Source of the DNA: Mesorhizobium sp. 1M-11
GTDB taxonomy: Bacteria > Pseudomonadota > Alphaproteobacteria > Rhizobiales > Rhizobiaceae
NCBI RefSeq assembly: GCF_001303895.1
Contig: NZ_LJSD01000075.1
Span: 193,501 to 257,500, forward strand
Length of the DNA stretch: 64,000 nt
Reading direction: 5' to 3'
Part shown: positions 43,336 to 52,742 of the stretch, piece by piece
Layout: each line of letters starts with the position of its first letter
Numbering within the stretch: position 1 is the first letter of the stretch
Program-made: the position numbers and the translations under genes
Notes under the pieces: generated by a model
What the model was told of the DNA's origin: nothing
The model's database searches: none
Seen by the model: only the letters and a program-made list of their open reading frames with translations

Positions 43336-43940
43336 GATGCCTGCCCCTCGCCCGCCGTCGTCTGGATGTTGAAATGACCACAGAGCGCCGCGATCACTTC
43401 CTCGGCGATCACTTCCTTGCGTTCGTCGCGGGTCGGCACGGTGATGTCGGCCAATGCATAGGTTGGATAGCGATCGTCCATCAGTTTCCGCAGCGTGGCG
43501 CGCGGGTTGGGGGTCTTCAGGAGCGGTCGGTTCTGCTTCTTGGAGACCCGCTCCATCAGAAGATCGAGATCTGCCTTCAGCCACACCGAAATGCCATGCC
43601 CGGCGATCGCCTCGCGCGTCTGTGCGTTCATGAAGGCGCCGCCACCGGTGGAAAGCACCTGCGGCCCTTGTTCCAGCAGGCGCAGAATGACCCGCTGCTC
43701 CAGGGCGCGGAATTCCGTCTCGCCATAGCGTTCGAACAGCTCCGGGATGGTCATGCGCGACACATCCTCGATCTCCTGATCGCTGTCGATGAAGTTGAGC
43801 CCGAGCATCCCGGCCGTCTTGCGGCCGATCGCCGTCTTGCCGGCGCCCATCAGCCCGACAAACACGATGGAGCGGCCGCCGAGCCGCTCGGTCAGCGCGA
43901 CACGGCTTTCGTCCTGCGAAATGGCGGCTTGCGGGTTCAT
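43332..43940 (-). CDS. aroK: Shikimate kinase
   Basis: ATP-dependent phosphorylation of shikimate. 202 residues, with an N-terminal extension of about 24 residues typical of rhizobial AroK. P-loop [13 protein letters not shown], the shikimate-binding Asp in FIDSDQEIE, the GGG motif STGGGAFM and the lid-region Arg in [10 protein letters not shown] are all present. First gene of the coupled aroK-aroB-CBS operon, whose three junctions (two ATGA overlaps) imply linked translation. Divergent from the small membrane protein and xerD. Confidence 0.95.
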   Translation of the reverse strand: MNPQAAISQDESRVALTERLGGRSIVFVGLMGAGKTAIGRKTAGMLGLNFIDSDQEIEDVSRMTIPELFERYGETEFRALEQRVILRLLEQGPQVLSTGGGAFMNAQTREAIAGHGISVWLKADLDLLMERVSKKQNRPLLKTPNPRATLRKLMDDRYPTYALADITVPTRDERKEVIAEEVIAALCGHFNIQTTAGEGQAS

Positions 43941-44085
43941 TGCCGGCGTATCGACATGAAAAGCCCCTTTGCGTCAAGCTGCCTGCGGCGCAACACGCCT
44001 TCGCCCGCCCTTGAAATGGCGGAATCGCCGTCCCATAACGGGACGTCTCCTGCAACACCATAGAATCAAGGCGCCACTCGAACCC

Positions 44086-44238
44086 ATGCCGACCCTGTTC
44101 CGCCTCGTCGTGACCCTGGCGATCCTGGCCGGCCTGACCTATGGCGCGATGTTCGCACTGGTGATGTTCGTTTCGCCCAAGCAGGCCGAGCTTTCGGTGC
44201 GCATCCCGGCCGAAAAACTGAACCCGAAGAAAAACTAG
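44086..44238 (+). CDS. Small membrane protein (50 residues)
   Basis: A 50-residue protein with one transmembrane helix (about residues 6-29) and a short basic tail ending NPKKN. The ATG at 44086 and the stop 20 bases before xerD make an operon with xerD likely. Small proteins of this type at the aroK-xerD junction are, as I recall, conserved in Rhizobiales, but no function is known. Confidence 0.7.
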   Translation: MPTLFRLVVTLAILAGLTYGAMFALVMFVSPKQAELSVRIPAEKLNPKKN

Positions 44239-44258
44239 TCAGCGAAAGAGCCTGCGCC

Positions 44259-45173
44259 ATGAGCAGTGCCGTCCGCATCGAAGCTTTCCTCGAGATGATG
44301 AGCGCCGAGCGGGGCGCCGCCGAAAACACGCTAGCCAGCTATCGCCGCGATCTCGAAGATGCTGCCTCCGCGATCAAGGGCGGGCTGGCCAATGCCACCT
44401 CGGGCGACATCCGCACCTATCTTGACGGCGTCGCAGCGCAGGGTTTTGCACCAACCTCGCAGGCACGCAAGCTTTCGGCGCTGCGCCAGTTCTTCAAGTT
44501 TCTCTACGCGGAGGGCCTGCGCCAGGACGACCCCACCGGTACGCTGGACAGCCCCAAGAAGGGGCGTCCATTGCCGAAGACGATGGGCGAAGCCGAAGCC
44601 GGCCGCCTGCTCGACCGTGCTGCCGCCGAGGTGGCGGAACCGCCGCCGGGCAGCGACAGTCTCTCTGCGCTCAGGCTGCATGCGCTGGTGGAAGTGCTCT
44701 ACGCCACAGGCTTGCGCGTTTCGGAACTGGTTGGCCTGCCGGTGACGGTGGCGCAGCGCGACGACCGCTTCTTCATGGTGCGCGGCAAGGGCAACAAGGA
44801 GCGGATGGTGCCACTTTCGGCCAAGGCCCGTACCGCCATGACGGCCTGGCTCGCGGCACGCACCAAGGTGCCCGCTTATGCGGAAAGCGCCTTCCTGTTT
44901 CCGTCTTCGTCCGACAGTGGCCACCTGCCGCGCCAGGTCTTCGCACGCGACCTCAAGGGCCTGGCCGCTCGCGCCGGCATCGCTGCGTCGAAGATATCGC
45001 CGCACGTTCTGCGACATGCTTTTGCCAGCCATCTCCTGCAGAACGGGGCCGACCTGCGCGCCGTACAGCAATTGCTGGGACATGCCGATATCTCGACCAC
45101 CCAGATTTACACCCATGTGCTGGAGGAAAGGCTGGTTCGGCTGGTCAACGATCACCATCCGCTTGCCGACTAG
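44259..45173 (+). CDS. xerD: Site-specific tyrosine recombinase XerD
   Basis: Chromosome-dimer resolution recombinase acting with XerC at dif. 304 residues with an N-terminal SAM-like domain and a catalytic domain carrying the full set: Arg153 (ATGLRVSEL), Lys178 (GKGNKERMV), His249 and Arg252 (SPHVLRHAF), His275 (LLGHADIS) and the nucleophile Tyr284 (TQIYTHV). Chromosomal position between core genes and an aroK neighbour indicate the housekeeping recombinase rather than a mobile integrase. Confidence 0.92.
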   Translation: MSSAVRIEAFLEMMSAERGAAENTLASYRRDLEDAASAIKGGLANATSGDIRTYLDGVAAQGFAPTSQARKLSALRQFFKFLYAEGLRQDDPTGTLDSPKKGRPLPKTMGEAEAGRLLDRAAAEVAEPPPGSDSLSALRLHALVEVLYATGLRVSELVGLPVTVAQRDDRFFMVRGKGNKERMVPLSAKARTAMTAWLAARTKVPAYAESAFLFPSSSDSGHLPRQVFARDLKGLAARAGIAASKISPHVLRHAFASHLLQNGADLRAVQQLLGHADISTTQIYTHVLEERLVRLVNDHHPLAD

Positions 45174-45269
45174 GCCCGGTATCGCTATGTGAGGGCAACG
45201 TTTCATAGCTCGGAACTGCCGTTACGGCTTCCTGTCCTTCTGTTTTCCGGCGCAGCGGTCCCCTCACGA

Positions 45270-46220
45270 ATGTACAATTATCTCGACTTCGAAAAACCGG
45301 TTCAGGATCTCGAGGGCAAGATCCTCGAATTGAAGAAGCTCGCCGAAAGCGGCGAGGCTGTCGATGTCGCCGACGAGATCACGCGGCTGGAAAAGCGCGC
45401 GCGCGATGCGTTGCGCGAGGCCTACAAGGCGTTGACCCCGTGGCAGAAGGTGCAGGTGGCGCGCCACCCCGACCGGCCGCACTGCCTCGACTACATCAAA
45501 GGCCTGTTCACCGACTTCACGCCGCTGGCCGGCGACCGCGGCTTCGGCGAAGACCAGGCCATTGTCGGCGGTTTCGCCCGCTTTCGCGGAGAATCGGTCG
45601 CCGTCATCGGTCAGGAAAAAGGCTCCGATACCGCCAGCCGTCTGAAGCACAATTTCGGCTCGGTTCGGCCCGAGGGCTACCGCAAGGCGGTGCGCCTGAT
45701 GGAACTGGCCGACCGTTTCAAGGTGCCGCTGGTCACGCTGGTCGACACCGCAGGCGCTTTCCCGGGTGTCGATGCAGAAGAGCGTGGCCAGGCCGAAGCG
45801 ATCGCCCGCTCCACTTCCGCGGGCCTGGCGCTGAAAGTGCCGTCGATCTCGATCGTCATCGGCGAAGGCGGTTCGGGGGGAGCTATTGCGATTGCCACCG
45901 CGAACCGCGTCTACATGCTCGAACACGCCATCTATTCGGTGATTTCGCCCGAAGGTGCTGCTTCCATTCTGTGGCGCGACACCACGCGCTCCAAGGACGC
46001 GGCGACGAACATGAAGATCACCGCACAGGATCTGCTCGAGCTCAAGATCATCGACGCCATCATTCCCGAACCGCTCGGCGGCGCCCATCGCGAACCCGAG
46101 AAGGTGATCGGCGCCACCGGTGATCTGGTCGCCAAGACGATGCAGGAATTCGCCGGCTCCAACGCCGATTTCCGCGAACAGCGCCGCGAGAAATACCTCG
46201 CCATGGGCCGCTCGCTCTAG
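45270..46220 (+). CDS. accA: Acetyl-CoA carboxylase carboxyltransferase subunit alpha
   Basis: Catalyses carboxyl transfer from biotin to acetyl-CoA, with AccD, in fatty acid synthesis. 316 residues, normal length. It begins MYNYLDFEKPVQDLEGKI and includes ARHPDRPHCLDYIK, VIGQEKGSDT, the TLVDTAGAFPGVDAEERGQAEAIARS oxyanion region (broken here for length at VDAEERG) and GEGGSGGAIAIA. The ATG at 45270 is the family start. It lies alone, about 100 bases after xerD. Confidence 0.95.
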   Translation: MYNYLDFEKPVQDLEGKILELKKLAESGEAVDVADEITRLEKRARDALREAYKALTPWQKVQVARHPDRPHCLDYIKGLFTDFTPLAGDRGFGEDQAIVGGFARFRGESVAVIGQEKGSDTASRLKHNFGSVRPEGYRKAVRLMELADRFKVPLVTLVDTAGAFPGVDAEERGQAEAIARSTSAGLALKVPSISIVIGEGGSGGAIAIATANRVYMLEHAIYSVISPEGAASILWRDTTRSKDAATNMKITAQDLLELKIIDAIIPEPLGGAHREPEKVIGATGDLVAKTMQEFAGSNADFREQRREKYLAMGRSL

Positions 46221-46478
46221 CTGTCTCGCCCGGAGCGGCCGATACCACGATCCGAGCGGCCGTTTAACAGCGCGGCCTTGCAGCCCAAAATGTGGCGAAG
46301 AACCTGTTTTTCGCCACAAAATTGCCGTGGCTTTCGGTTCAGTCACTTTGTCGGGAAGACTGCTGGCACCGCTTGCAGTAAGGAAATTTCAAGGTTAACG
46401 GGCTTAGGGTCCATCGATGTTCGGCGCAGCCCCGGGCCTGAGGTCCGTGGTGCACAATTGGAAGACGACAGCGCATCC

Positions 46479-47765
46479 ATGTTCGCGAAACTCGCACGCA
46501 CCAGTTTCCTGATCAGCGTTCTTGCCGTGGCCGGCTGCAACGAAAAGTCGATGACTGATTTCGTCCCGCAGGGCGCCACCAAACAGTTGCCGGAAAAGAT
46601 CCTGGCTTCGATGCGCTCCAAGGGCATGAACCGCGACGCCCCGATCGTCGGACGTATCTTCAAGGAAGAGAATGTCGTCGAGGTCTGGAAGCAGAAGACC
46701 AACGGCCGCTACGACATCATCGCCACCTATCCGATCTGCCGCTATTCCGGCAAGCTCGGCCCCAAATACACCGAGGGCGACCGCCAGGCACCGGAAGGTT
46801 TCTACACCGTGCGCCCCGGCCAAATGAACCCGAAATCCGGCTATCATCTCTCCTTCAACATAGGCTATCCGAACAGCTACGATCGCGCCAACGGCCGCAC
46901 CGGCTCGAACCTGATGGTGCACGGCGCCTGTTCGTCGTCGGGCTGCTATTCGATGAACGATCCGCAGATCGAAGAGATCTACGCCTTCGCCCGTGACGCC
47001 TTCAAAGGCGGCCAGACCGAATTCCAGATCCAGGCTTTCCCCTTCCGCATGACCGCCGCCAACATGGCGCGGTACCGCAACGACCCGAACTACGAGTTCT
47101 GGAAGATGCTGAAGGTGGGTTACGACAATTTCGAAATCACCAAGGTGCCGCCTAAGGTCGACGTCTGCGAGAAGCGCTACGTCTTCAATCAGGTCGCGCC
47201 CGATGGTCAGAAATTCAATCCGACCGGTGCCTGCCCGATCAGCACCACGCCGGACCCGCTGAAAGTGGCCTACGCCAACTATCAGAAAAATTATGACTCG
47301 GCCTTCGCCAGTGCGATGAGCAGCTCCACGCCCGCGCCAAAGGCTTCGATCGCCGGCATCAAGGAAGCCAACGTCGTTTCCGACTGGACCAAGCGCCGCG
47401 CCCGTGGTGAGCGCGTCACCATCGAGCCGCCGTCAATGAACCACGACGGAACCGTGACGGAAAACTCGACCCGCATGGGCCGCATCGATTCGCCGGCGGG
47501 ACGCAAGATGGCGGCACTCGATGCCGAAAAGGCCGCCAAGAAGAAGGCCGAGGACGAAAAGCTGGCGGCCGTCGCCGCCGCCAAGGCCGAGAAGGAGCGC
47601 GCCAAGGCCGAAGCTCTGGCCGCCAAGGAAGCGGCCAAGGAAAAGGCTTCGGAACCGGTGGAGACCTTGACGGCCCAGGTTCAGCCTGCACCGGAGGTGC
47701 CGGTCGAAGACGAAAGCCGTCTGTCGAAGGTGAAGAAGAAGCTGCTTGGCATGTTCGGCGGCTGA
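46479..47765 (+). CDS. L,D-transpeptidase lipoprotein (YkuD/YafK-like)
   Basis: A 428-residue periplasmic enzyme predicted to form or cut L,D-type peptidoglycan cross-links or attach proteins to murein. The signal sequence ends in a lipobox (LAVAGC, Cys20). The YkuD domain (about 55-200) has the active-site motif HGACSSSGCYSM (His148 and Cys156). The C-terminal third (about 330-415) is a charged Ala/Lys/Glu-rich helix (AEKAAKKKAEDEKLAAVAAA), which may reach through or along the cell wall. The ATG at 46479 gives the lipoprotein signal; the frame upstream is non-coding in character. The 258-base gap before it shows no other gene. Confidence 0.9.
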   Translation: MFAKLARTSFLISVLAVAGCNEKSMTDFVPQGATKQLPEKILASMRSKGMNRDAPIVGRIFKEENVVEVWKQKTNGRYDIIATYPICRYSGKLGPKYTEGDRQAPEGFYTVRPGQMNPKSGYHLSFNIGYPNSYDRANGRTGSNLMVHGACSSSGCYSMNDPQIEEIYAFARDAFKGGQTEFQIQAFPFRMTAANMARYRNDPNYEFWKMLKVGYDNFEITKVPPKVDVCEKRYVFNQVAPDGQKFNPTGACPISTTPDPLKVAYANYQKNYDSAFASAMSSSTPAPKASIAGIKEANVVSDWTKRRARGERVTIEPPSMNHDGTVTENSTRMGRIDSPAGRKMAALDAEKAAKKKAEDEKLAAVAAAKAEKERAKAEALAAKEAAKEKASEPVETLTAQVQPAPEVPVEDESRLSKVKKKLLGMFGG

Positions 47766-47773
47766 GCCGGCAT

Positions 47774-48028
47774 ATGCCGCAGGAAACCGCTTCCCCCACC
47801 GAGACGCCCGCCGTCTATGACCTGAAAGGGCTGAACTGCCCCTTGCCGGTCCTGAAGGCACGCAAGCGACTGGCCGACATGCAGCCCGGCGGCCTGCTGT
47901 GGCTGGAAACCACCGACCCGCTGGCCGTCATCGACATCCCCGCCTTCTGCACCGACAGCGGCCACCGACTGGTCGAGACGGCCGCCATATCGGGCGGCCA
48001 TCGTTTCCTGGTGGAACGCAGAGGCTAA
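47774..48028 (+). CDS. TusA-like sulphur carrier protein
   Basis: An 84-residue TusA/SirA-fold protein. The sulphur-accepting cysteine is in the CPXP motif (GLNCPLPVLKARK, Cys22). A second cysteine (AFCTDSGH) is typical of the family. In relatives such proteins pass persulphide sulphur for thio-modified tRNA or cofactors; the partner is unknown here. It starts 8 bases after the L,D-transpeptidase stop and its stop overlaps that of the convergent metallochaperone gene by 4 bases. Confidence 0.88.
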   Translation: MPQETASPTETPAVYDLKGLNCPLPVLKARKRLADMQPGGLLWLETTDPLAVIDIPAFCTDSGHRLVETAAISGGHRFLVERRG

Positions 48029-49134
48029 CGCCCGGCAATCGCCAGCGGATTGTTCGTCAGGGCATCGCGGTCCGGCGTGTCGATGGCGGGACGATCGGTC
48101 AGTGCCGAAAACAGCCGTCGCACATAATCTTCCGGCATATCGAGCGTGATCAGCACCAGCCGCGTGCCGCGCTGGCCGTCTGGCCATGCCGGCAGCCGCG
48201 CCGGCGGATGCAGCAGCTTCTGCACGCCATGAACGACCAATGGCCGCGCCGGATCTTCCTTCAGCTCGATCACGCCCTTCATGCGCAGCAGATGTTCGCC
48301 ATGCGTGGAGCGCAGCAGATCGAAAAACATATCGATTGCCGCGAACGCCACCGGGCCGTCATGCACGAGTGAGAAGGTCTTCACGCGCGAATCATGACGA
48401 TGCCCGTGGTGGTGGTGATCATGATCGTGGTGTTCGTCATGATCGTGATGGTGATGTTCGTCCTGCTCCGCCTCGCCGAGCCAGCGCTCGACATCGGCGC
48501 CTTTGGTGGCCGGATTGTAGAGGCCGCAATCGAGCAAAGCCGCCGCATTGGCTTCCCCGACATCGAGAAGCCGGGCACCCGGATTGATTGCCTTCAGCCG
48601 CGCCGTCAGTGCCGTGATCTGCCCGGCGTCGACGAGATCGGATTTGGCGAGAACCAGCCGATCGGCCATCGCCACCTGCTTCAGCGCTTCGAGATGCGCG
48701 TCCAGCGTCGCTGTACCGTTGACCGCATCCACCAGCGCGACGACGCCGTCGAGGCGGAAGGCCTGCACCAGCGCCGGATGCGCCATGATCGATTGCAGCA
48801 CCGGTGCCGGATCGGCCAGGCCCGTCGTCTCAATGACCACGCGTGCCAGTTTCTCGATGCGCCCGGTCTGCAGGCGGTCGACGAGGTCGGCCAGCGTGTC
48901 GACCAGTTCGCCACGCACCGTGCAGCACAGGCAGCCGTCGGAAAGCTGGATGATGCCGTCCGAGGCCTGCTCGACCAGCAGATGGTCGATCGCCACCTCG
49001 CCATATTCATTGATGATGACGGCAGTGTCGGTGAGCGCGGGATCTTTCAGGAGGCGATTGAGCAGCGTGGTCTTGCCGGCGCCGAGAAACCCGGTCACCA
49101 CCCTGACGGGAATGGGAAAGTTCGCACCCATCAT
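48025..49134 (-). CDS. COG0523 G3E GTPase, metallochaperone (CobW/ZigA-like)
   Basis: A 369-residue GTPase. Walker A is TGFLGAGKTTLLNRL (residues 14-28), the family metal motif GCLCC at 67-71, ETTGLADP and the base-specificity AKSDLVD are present, and the C-terminal CobW_C domain ends RLVLITLDMP. Between the domains (about 227-247) is a loop made almost entirely of His and Asp, a probable zinc, cobalt or nickel store. COG0523 includes CobW, zinc-starvation proteins and others; no Zur box was seen upstream, so the metal is open. The upstream leader contains repeat remnants. Confidence 0.87.
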   Translation of the reverse strand: MMGANFPIPVRVVTGFLGAGKTTLLNRLLKDPALTDTAVIINEYGEVAIDHLLVEQASDGIIQLSDGCLCCTVRGELVDTLADLVDRLQTGRIEKLARVVIETTGLADPAPVLQSIMAHPALVQAFRLDGVVALVDAVNGTATLDAHLEALKQVAMADRLVLAKSDLVDAGQITALTARLKAINPGARLLDVGEANAAALLDCGLYNPATKGADVERWLGEAEQDEHHHHDHDEHHDHDHHHHGHRHDSRVKTFSLVHDGPVAFAAIDMFFDLLRSTHGEHLLRMKGVIELKEDPARPLVVHGVQKLLHPPARLPAWPDGQRGTRLVLITLDMPEDYVRRLFSALTDRPAIDTPDRDALTNNPLAIAGR

Positions 49135-49151
49135 ACCACCTGCCTCGCCAT

Positions 49152-49286
49152 CAGAACGTTTCCGCTCTTTCGGAAACGCTGTGGCTCTTTGTCTTGTCGC
49201 ATGACAGGCGGCGGATGCCGCCTCTTTGCCCGGAAAGCCCGCAGCTTTTTTGCTGCACCGACCTTTCGGTTCGGGATCATGCTCTA
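49152..49286. repeat. Remnants of palindromic repeats (families A and C)
   Basis: GAACGTTTCCGCTCTTTCGGAAACGCTG (49153-49180) is a shortened family A hairpin; GGTTCGGGATCATGCTCTAG at the other end is the family C end in reverse. Between them is GCAGC-TTTTTT-GCTGC. Together they fill the gap between the metallochaperone and the carboxypeptidase gene, whose stop codon lies at the edge. Confidence 0.7.
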
Positions 49287-50495
49287 GTTGGCCACCTTGA
49301 CCGGCTGATCGCCCTGCATGCCGGCCGCAACCGGTGCTGCAATCACCGGCACCGGTCTATCCGGCCGCCAGGCGGGAACCGGCACCTTAGCCGCCTTGCC
49401 ACCTTCGGGAGCCGTGTCAGCGACCTCGATGCGGCCGATCATCGCCCTTGGAACCGGCCCTGTCGCACCGCCGAGGCTGACCGCCAACAGCTTGGGATTG
49501 ACGAGCTTTTCGCGCCAGGGCGATTTCGGCGCATTGGCGTCCGCAGCCGGAGCCGCCTCGGATTGTGCCTCTTTCGGCTGCTTCTTGCAGACTTCTTCCT
49601 GCATGTCGTTGACCGCCAGCGTATCGCCATAGGGCTGCAGCGCAGCGAGATTGACGGCCGCCGTCATCGACGTGCCGAACCCCTGGTCGAGCAGCTTCGC
49701 GGCCGCATCGGCGCGCGCGAGCGCAGATTTTTCGCCCAGCACCACGGCGGCCAGCGTGCGGCCGTTGCGTGTCGCCGTGCCGACCATGTTGTAGCCCGAC
49801 GGGCAGACGAAACCGGTCTTCATGCCGGTAGCGCCGGGATAGCGGCCGACCAGCAGATTGTAGTTGGGGATCTTTTTCTTGCCGATCGACAGGCCCTCGA
49901 TCGAAAACCACGGCTGATACTGCGGAAAATCGCGGCGCAGCGCCGTCACCAGCAGCGCAATGTCGCGTGCGGTCGTGTACTGATCAGGCGAGAACAGGCC
50001 ATTGGGATTGACGAAATGCGTGCCGCTCATGCCGAGACGGGCGGCCGTGGCGTTCATGCGCACGGCGAAGTCTTCCTGCGAACCGCCAATGTTCTCGCCG
50101 ATCGCCATGGCGACATCGTTGGCCGACTTGGTGATCATGACCTTGACCGCCGTGTCGAGCCTCAGCACCGAACCCGGCTTGAAGCCCATCTTCGATGGCG
50201 GCTGGCTGCTGGCCAGTTTGGTCATGCGGATCGGCGAACTGAGCGCCACCTCGCCATCGGCGATCGCCTTGAAGGCGACATAGGCGGTCATCAGCTTGGT
50301 CAGCGAAGCCGGATACCAGCGCTTGAAAGCATCCTGATGCTCGAGCACGCGGCCGCTGTCGAGGTCGAACAGGACGGTCGGATTGGCTTGGGCCTGCTGC
50401 GTTGCCAAGGCAGCGGCAAACGCCGCGCCGGCCGCCAGAATCTTGAACAAATGCCTTGGCCTCATCATCCGTTCCGAAATCGCTCTTGCCGTCAT
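49284..50495 (-). CDS. D-alanyl-D-alanine carboxypeptidase (PBP5/6 family)
   Basis: Periplasmic serine enzyme trimming pentapeptide side chains of peptidoglycan; 403 residues. Signal peptide about 1-37 (ending QQAQAN). The three penicillin-binding motifs are in order: SLTK (PASLTKLMTAY), SAN (ITKSANDVAMAIGE) and KTG (MKTGFVCPSGY). The C-terminal region is Ala/Pro-rich and lacks the typical amphipathic PBP5 anchor. The ATG at 50495 has GGAG upstream and starts the signal peptide; the frame reaches further up without similarity. Divergent from the amidohydrolase gene. Confidence 0.92.
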   Translation of the reverse strand: MTARAISERMMRPRHLFKILAAGAAFAAALATQQAQANPTVLFDLDSGRVLEHQDAFKRWYPASLTKLMTAYVAFKAIADGEVALSSPIRMTKLASSQPPSKMGFKPGSVLRLDTAVKVMITKSANDVAMAIGENIGGSQEDFAVRMNATAARLGMSGTHFVNPNGLFSPDQYTTARDIALLVTALRRDFPQYQPWFSIEGLSIGKKKIPNYNLLVGRYPGATGMKTGFVCPSGYNMVGTATRNGRTLAAVVLGEKSALARADAAAKLLDQGFGTSMTAAVNLAALQPYGDTLAVNDMQEEVCKKQPKEAQSEAAPAADANAPKSPWREKLVNPKLLAVSLGGATGPVPRAMIGRIEVADTAPEGGKAAKVPVPAWRPDRPVPVIAAPVAAGMQGDQPVKVAN

Positions 50496-50672
50496 TGCCC
50501 TGGTCTCCGTAAGATTTGCCAACGGATCGCCAGGTTTCGTCATCCAGCCGACTCCCGGCCGCAACGCTGCGCTGCTATCTAGCCTATGTGACATCACCAA
50601 GGCAAAGCATCGGGCGATCACAATTCTGTCCACGCCGGGTTAACAACCGGACCAATAGCGAGTTTGAGACCT

Positions 50673-51836
50673 ATGCCCATTCTGAACCGCGCCGCCGAAC
50701 TGCAAGAAGAGGTCGCCGGCTGGCGTCGTCACATCCACCAGAAGCCGGAACTGAATTTCGACGTCTTCGAGACCGCGGCCTTCGTCACCGAAAAGCTGAA
50801 GGAGTTCGGCTGCGATGAGGTGGTGACCGGCATCGGCAAGACCGGCGTGGTCGGCATCATCCGCGGCGGCAAGGGCAATGGCTCCACCGTCGGCCTGCGC
50901 GCCGACATGGACGCGCTGCCCATCACCGAGATCACCGGCAAGCCTTACGCCTCGCAGACGCCGGGCAAGATGCACGCCTGCGGCCACGATGGCCACACCG
51001 CCATGCTGCTGGGTGCGGCCAAATATCTCGCGGAGACCCGCAATTTCGCGGGTTCCGTCGCGGTCATCTTCCAGCCTGCCGAGGAAGGCGGCGGCGGCGG
51101 CAACGAGATGGTCAAGGACGGCATGATGGACCGTTTCGGCATCGCCAAGGTGTTTGGCATGCATAATATGCCGGGCCTGCCCGTCGGCCAGTTCGCCATC
51201 CGTCCGGGCCCGATCATGGCGGCGACCGCCGAGTTCACCATTCGCGTCAAGGGCCGGGGCGGCCATGCGGCGATGCCGCACGGCACGATCGACCCGATCG
51301 TCATCGCCAGCCAATTGGTCGGCGCGCTGCAGACGATTGCCTCGCGCAACACCGATCCTATCGAATCGGTCGTCGTCTCGGTCACCAAATTCCATGCCGG
51401 CGACGCCTACAACGTCATCCCGGAAATCGCCGAGATCGCCGGCACGGTGCGCTCGCTGAAAAAGGATGTGGGCAAGAAGGCCGAGGAGCGCATGCGCCAG
51501 CTCTGCGCCGGCATTGCCGCGGCCCACGACACGACGATCGAGGTCGACTACGACGCCAATTATCCCGTCACTTTCAACCATCCCGACGAGACCGTCTTTT
51601 CCAGCGACGTTGCCGCCGAAGTGGCCGGCGACGCGCAGGTGCAGCGCGCGATCCAGCCGGTGATGGGCGGTGAGGACTTCTCCTACATGCTGGAAGCGCG
51701 CCCCGGTGCCTTCATCTTCATCGGCAACGGCGACACCGCCGGCTTGCACCACCCTGCCTACGACTTCAACGATGAGGTCATCCCGCACGGCGTGAGCTAC
51801 TGGGTGAGGCTGGCCGAAAAAGCGCTGGCCGCCTGA
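50673..51836 (+). CDS. M20 family amidohydrolase (hippurate hydrolase-like)
   Basis: A 387-residue zinc amidohydrolase, cytoplasmic, acting on N-acyl amino acids or similar amides. Family motifs: RRHIHQKPEL, GLRADMDALPI, CGHDGHTAMLLG (metal-binding Cys/His), FQPAEEGGGGGNEMV with the catalytic and metal Glu, FGMHNMPGLP, and VMGGEDFSYML. The glycine run after the catalytic glutamates is common in the hippurate hydrolase branch. ATG at 50673 is preferred to the in-frame TTG at 50664. A REP-like hairpin and the tRNA gene follow. Confidence 0.9.
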   Translation: MPILNRAAELQEEVAGWRRHIHQKPELNFDVFETAAFVTEKLKEFGCDEVVTGIGKTGVVGIIRGGKGNGSTVGLRADMDALPITEITGKPYASQTPGKMHACGHDGHTAMLLGAAKYLAETRNFAGSVAVIFQPAEEGGGGGNEMVKDGMMDRFGIAKVFGMHNMPGLPVGQFAIRPGPIMAATAEFTIRVKGRGGHAAMPHGTIDPIVIASQLVGALQTIASRNTDPIESVVVSVTKFHAGDAYNVIPEIAEIAGTVRSLKKDVGKKAEERMRQLCAGIAAAHDTTIEVDYDANYPVTFNHPDETVFSSDVAAEVAGDAQVQRAIQPVMGGEDFSYMLEARPGAFIFIGNGDTAGLHHPAYDFNDEVIPHGVSYWVRLAEKALAA

Positions 51837-51857
51837 TCGCCAAGCATTCGCGCCTGT

Positions 51858-51884
51858 CCTCTCCCCTCGCAAAACGGGGAGAGG
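51858..51884. terminator. REP-like hairpin after the amidohydrolase gene
   Basis: CCTCTCCCC and GGGGAGAGG, 9-base perfect arms with a 9-base loop, 21 bases after the stop. No T-run; similar CCTCTCCCC hairpins are common in Rhizobiales intergenic DNA. Confidence 0.5.
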
Positions 51885-51998
51885 TGTCGCGCATACGGGC
51901 AACTGAGAACATAACGCACCATGTCGCTTGGCTGCGGCCGCCCATTGCAGCCGGACTGCATCACCCCGCGGCGAACCTTCCGATTTGGCCACTCGGCA

Positions 51999-52027
51999 CT
52001 TGGCGAAGCGGCGTGAAACGGCTATGT
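51999..52027 (+). promoter_or_regulatory. Promoter of tRNA-Arg
   Basis: CTTGGC (51999-52004), a 17-base spacer, CTATGT (52022-52027), then the tRNA 5' end 13 bases later. Close to the rhizobial CTTGAC-N17-CTATAT consensus. Confidence 0.7.
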
Positions 52028-52039
52028 GTTCGCCCGCGT

Positions 52040-52116
52040 GGTCCCGTAGCTCAGTAGGATAGAGCGGCAGATTCCTAATCTGTAGGTCACAGGTTCGATT
52101 CCTGTCGGGATCACCA
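52040..52116 (+). tRNA. tRNA-Arg (anticodon CCT)
   Basis: Complete cloverleaf. Acceptor arms GGTCCCG/CGGGATC (one G-U), D stem GCTC/GAGC with GG in the loop, anticodon stem GCAGA/TCTGT with loop TTCCTAA (anticodon CCT, reads AGG), T stem ACAGG/CCTGT with loop TTCGATT, discriminator A and an encoded CCA (52114-52116). tRNA-Arg(CCT) is often an integration target, but no integrase or duplicated 3' end is seen here. Confidence 0.97.
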
Positions 52117-52415
52117 CTCAAGCCCTTGAAATACACCTTAATTTTGAGACGCTCGACATGGTGACGGGCGCAAACGTACCTCCCATTCCTGCCGGCCCTC
52201 CATTGTGATCTTGCTGACCTTGCACGCAGCGTTCATTGAAGTGCCCGATTTAGAGGCTGTAGTCCGAATCGGGCGGGCATGATGCTCACACAAGGGGATC
52301 GCAACTATGGCTGAGTTCTTGCTTCAGATGCCATCGCCTGTGGCGGTATTTGTCGCAGCGTCGGCAGCGGGATTTTGATCCATGCCGGCTTGAAGTTGGA
52401 TTTCGAAAGGTTGGA
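52117..52415. other. Gene-free region after tRNA-Arg
   Basis: 299 bases with no supported gene. It contains one hairpin, GCCCGATT (52243-52250) with AATCGGGC (52267-52274), without a T-run. I see no repeat of the tRNA 3' end within it. Confidence 0.5.
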
Positions 52416-52694
52416 ATGACGAAAATGTTTCTCGCGGCAGTTTCCCTGATTGCCGCCTCTGTACCTGCATTTGCGGATGAAGAATGCTGGCCGGTCAAGA
52501 AAACAGTCTGGACGTTGGACGGAACCGCGATGCTCATTGAAGAGGCGCGTTGTACCGAAGAAGATAACACCTACGTCGTGAGAGACGTGCGGCGGGGAGA
52601 AACGCGGGAGATATCGCAGGACGACCTCTTCCCCGTCGATCCGTTCCAGCAAGACGGGAAAGCATCGGACACCCCTGCGCCATCGAGCAATTGA
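52416..52694 (+). CDS. Small exported protein of unknown function
   Basis: A 92-residue product with a clear signal peptide (about 1-18, MTKMFLAAVSLIAASVPAFA) and a short acidic mature part with two cysteines (EECWPVKK and EARCTEED), possibly disulphide-linked. AAAGG lies upstream of the ATG at 52416. I do not recognise a family. The small membrane protein gene follows 48 bases later. Confidence 0.6.
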   Translation: MTKMFLAAVSLIAASVPAFADEECWPVKKTVWTLDGTAMLIEEARCTEEDNTYVVRDVRRGETREISQDDLFPVDPFQQDGKASDTPAPSSN

Positions 52695-52742
52695 CGACAG
52701 CTCAGCTTTGATTGGGCCCACTTCGATTGGCAGAGAATTGCA

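Noticed and set aside
42220-44061. 613-codon open frame that looks like an AroK-AroB fusion
   Set aside because: The upstream part is out of frame with the real shikimate kinase (43332-43940), has no family similarity, and aroB has its own ATG at 43335 with an ATGA overlap.
44259-45173. Tyrosine recombinase as sign of a mobile element
   Set aside because: Sequence and context (small membrane gene, accA, aroK neighbours) are those of housekeeping XerD.
49194-50582. 462-codon frame antisense to the D,D-carboxypeptidase
   Set aside because: The sense strand has signal peptide and all three penicillin-binding motifs; the antisense product is Arg/His-rich with no domain.
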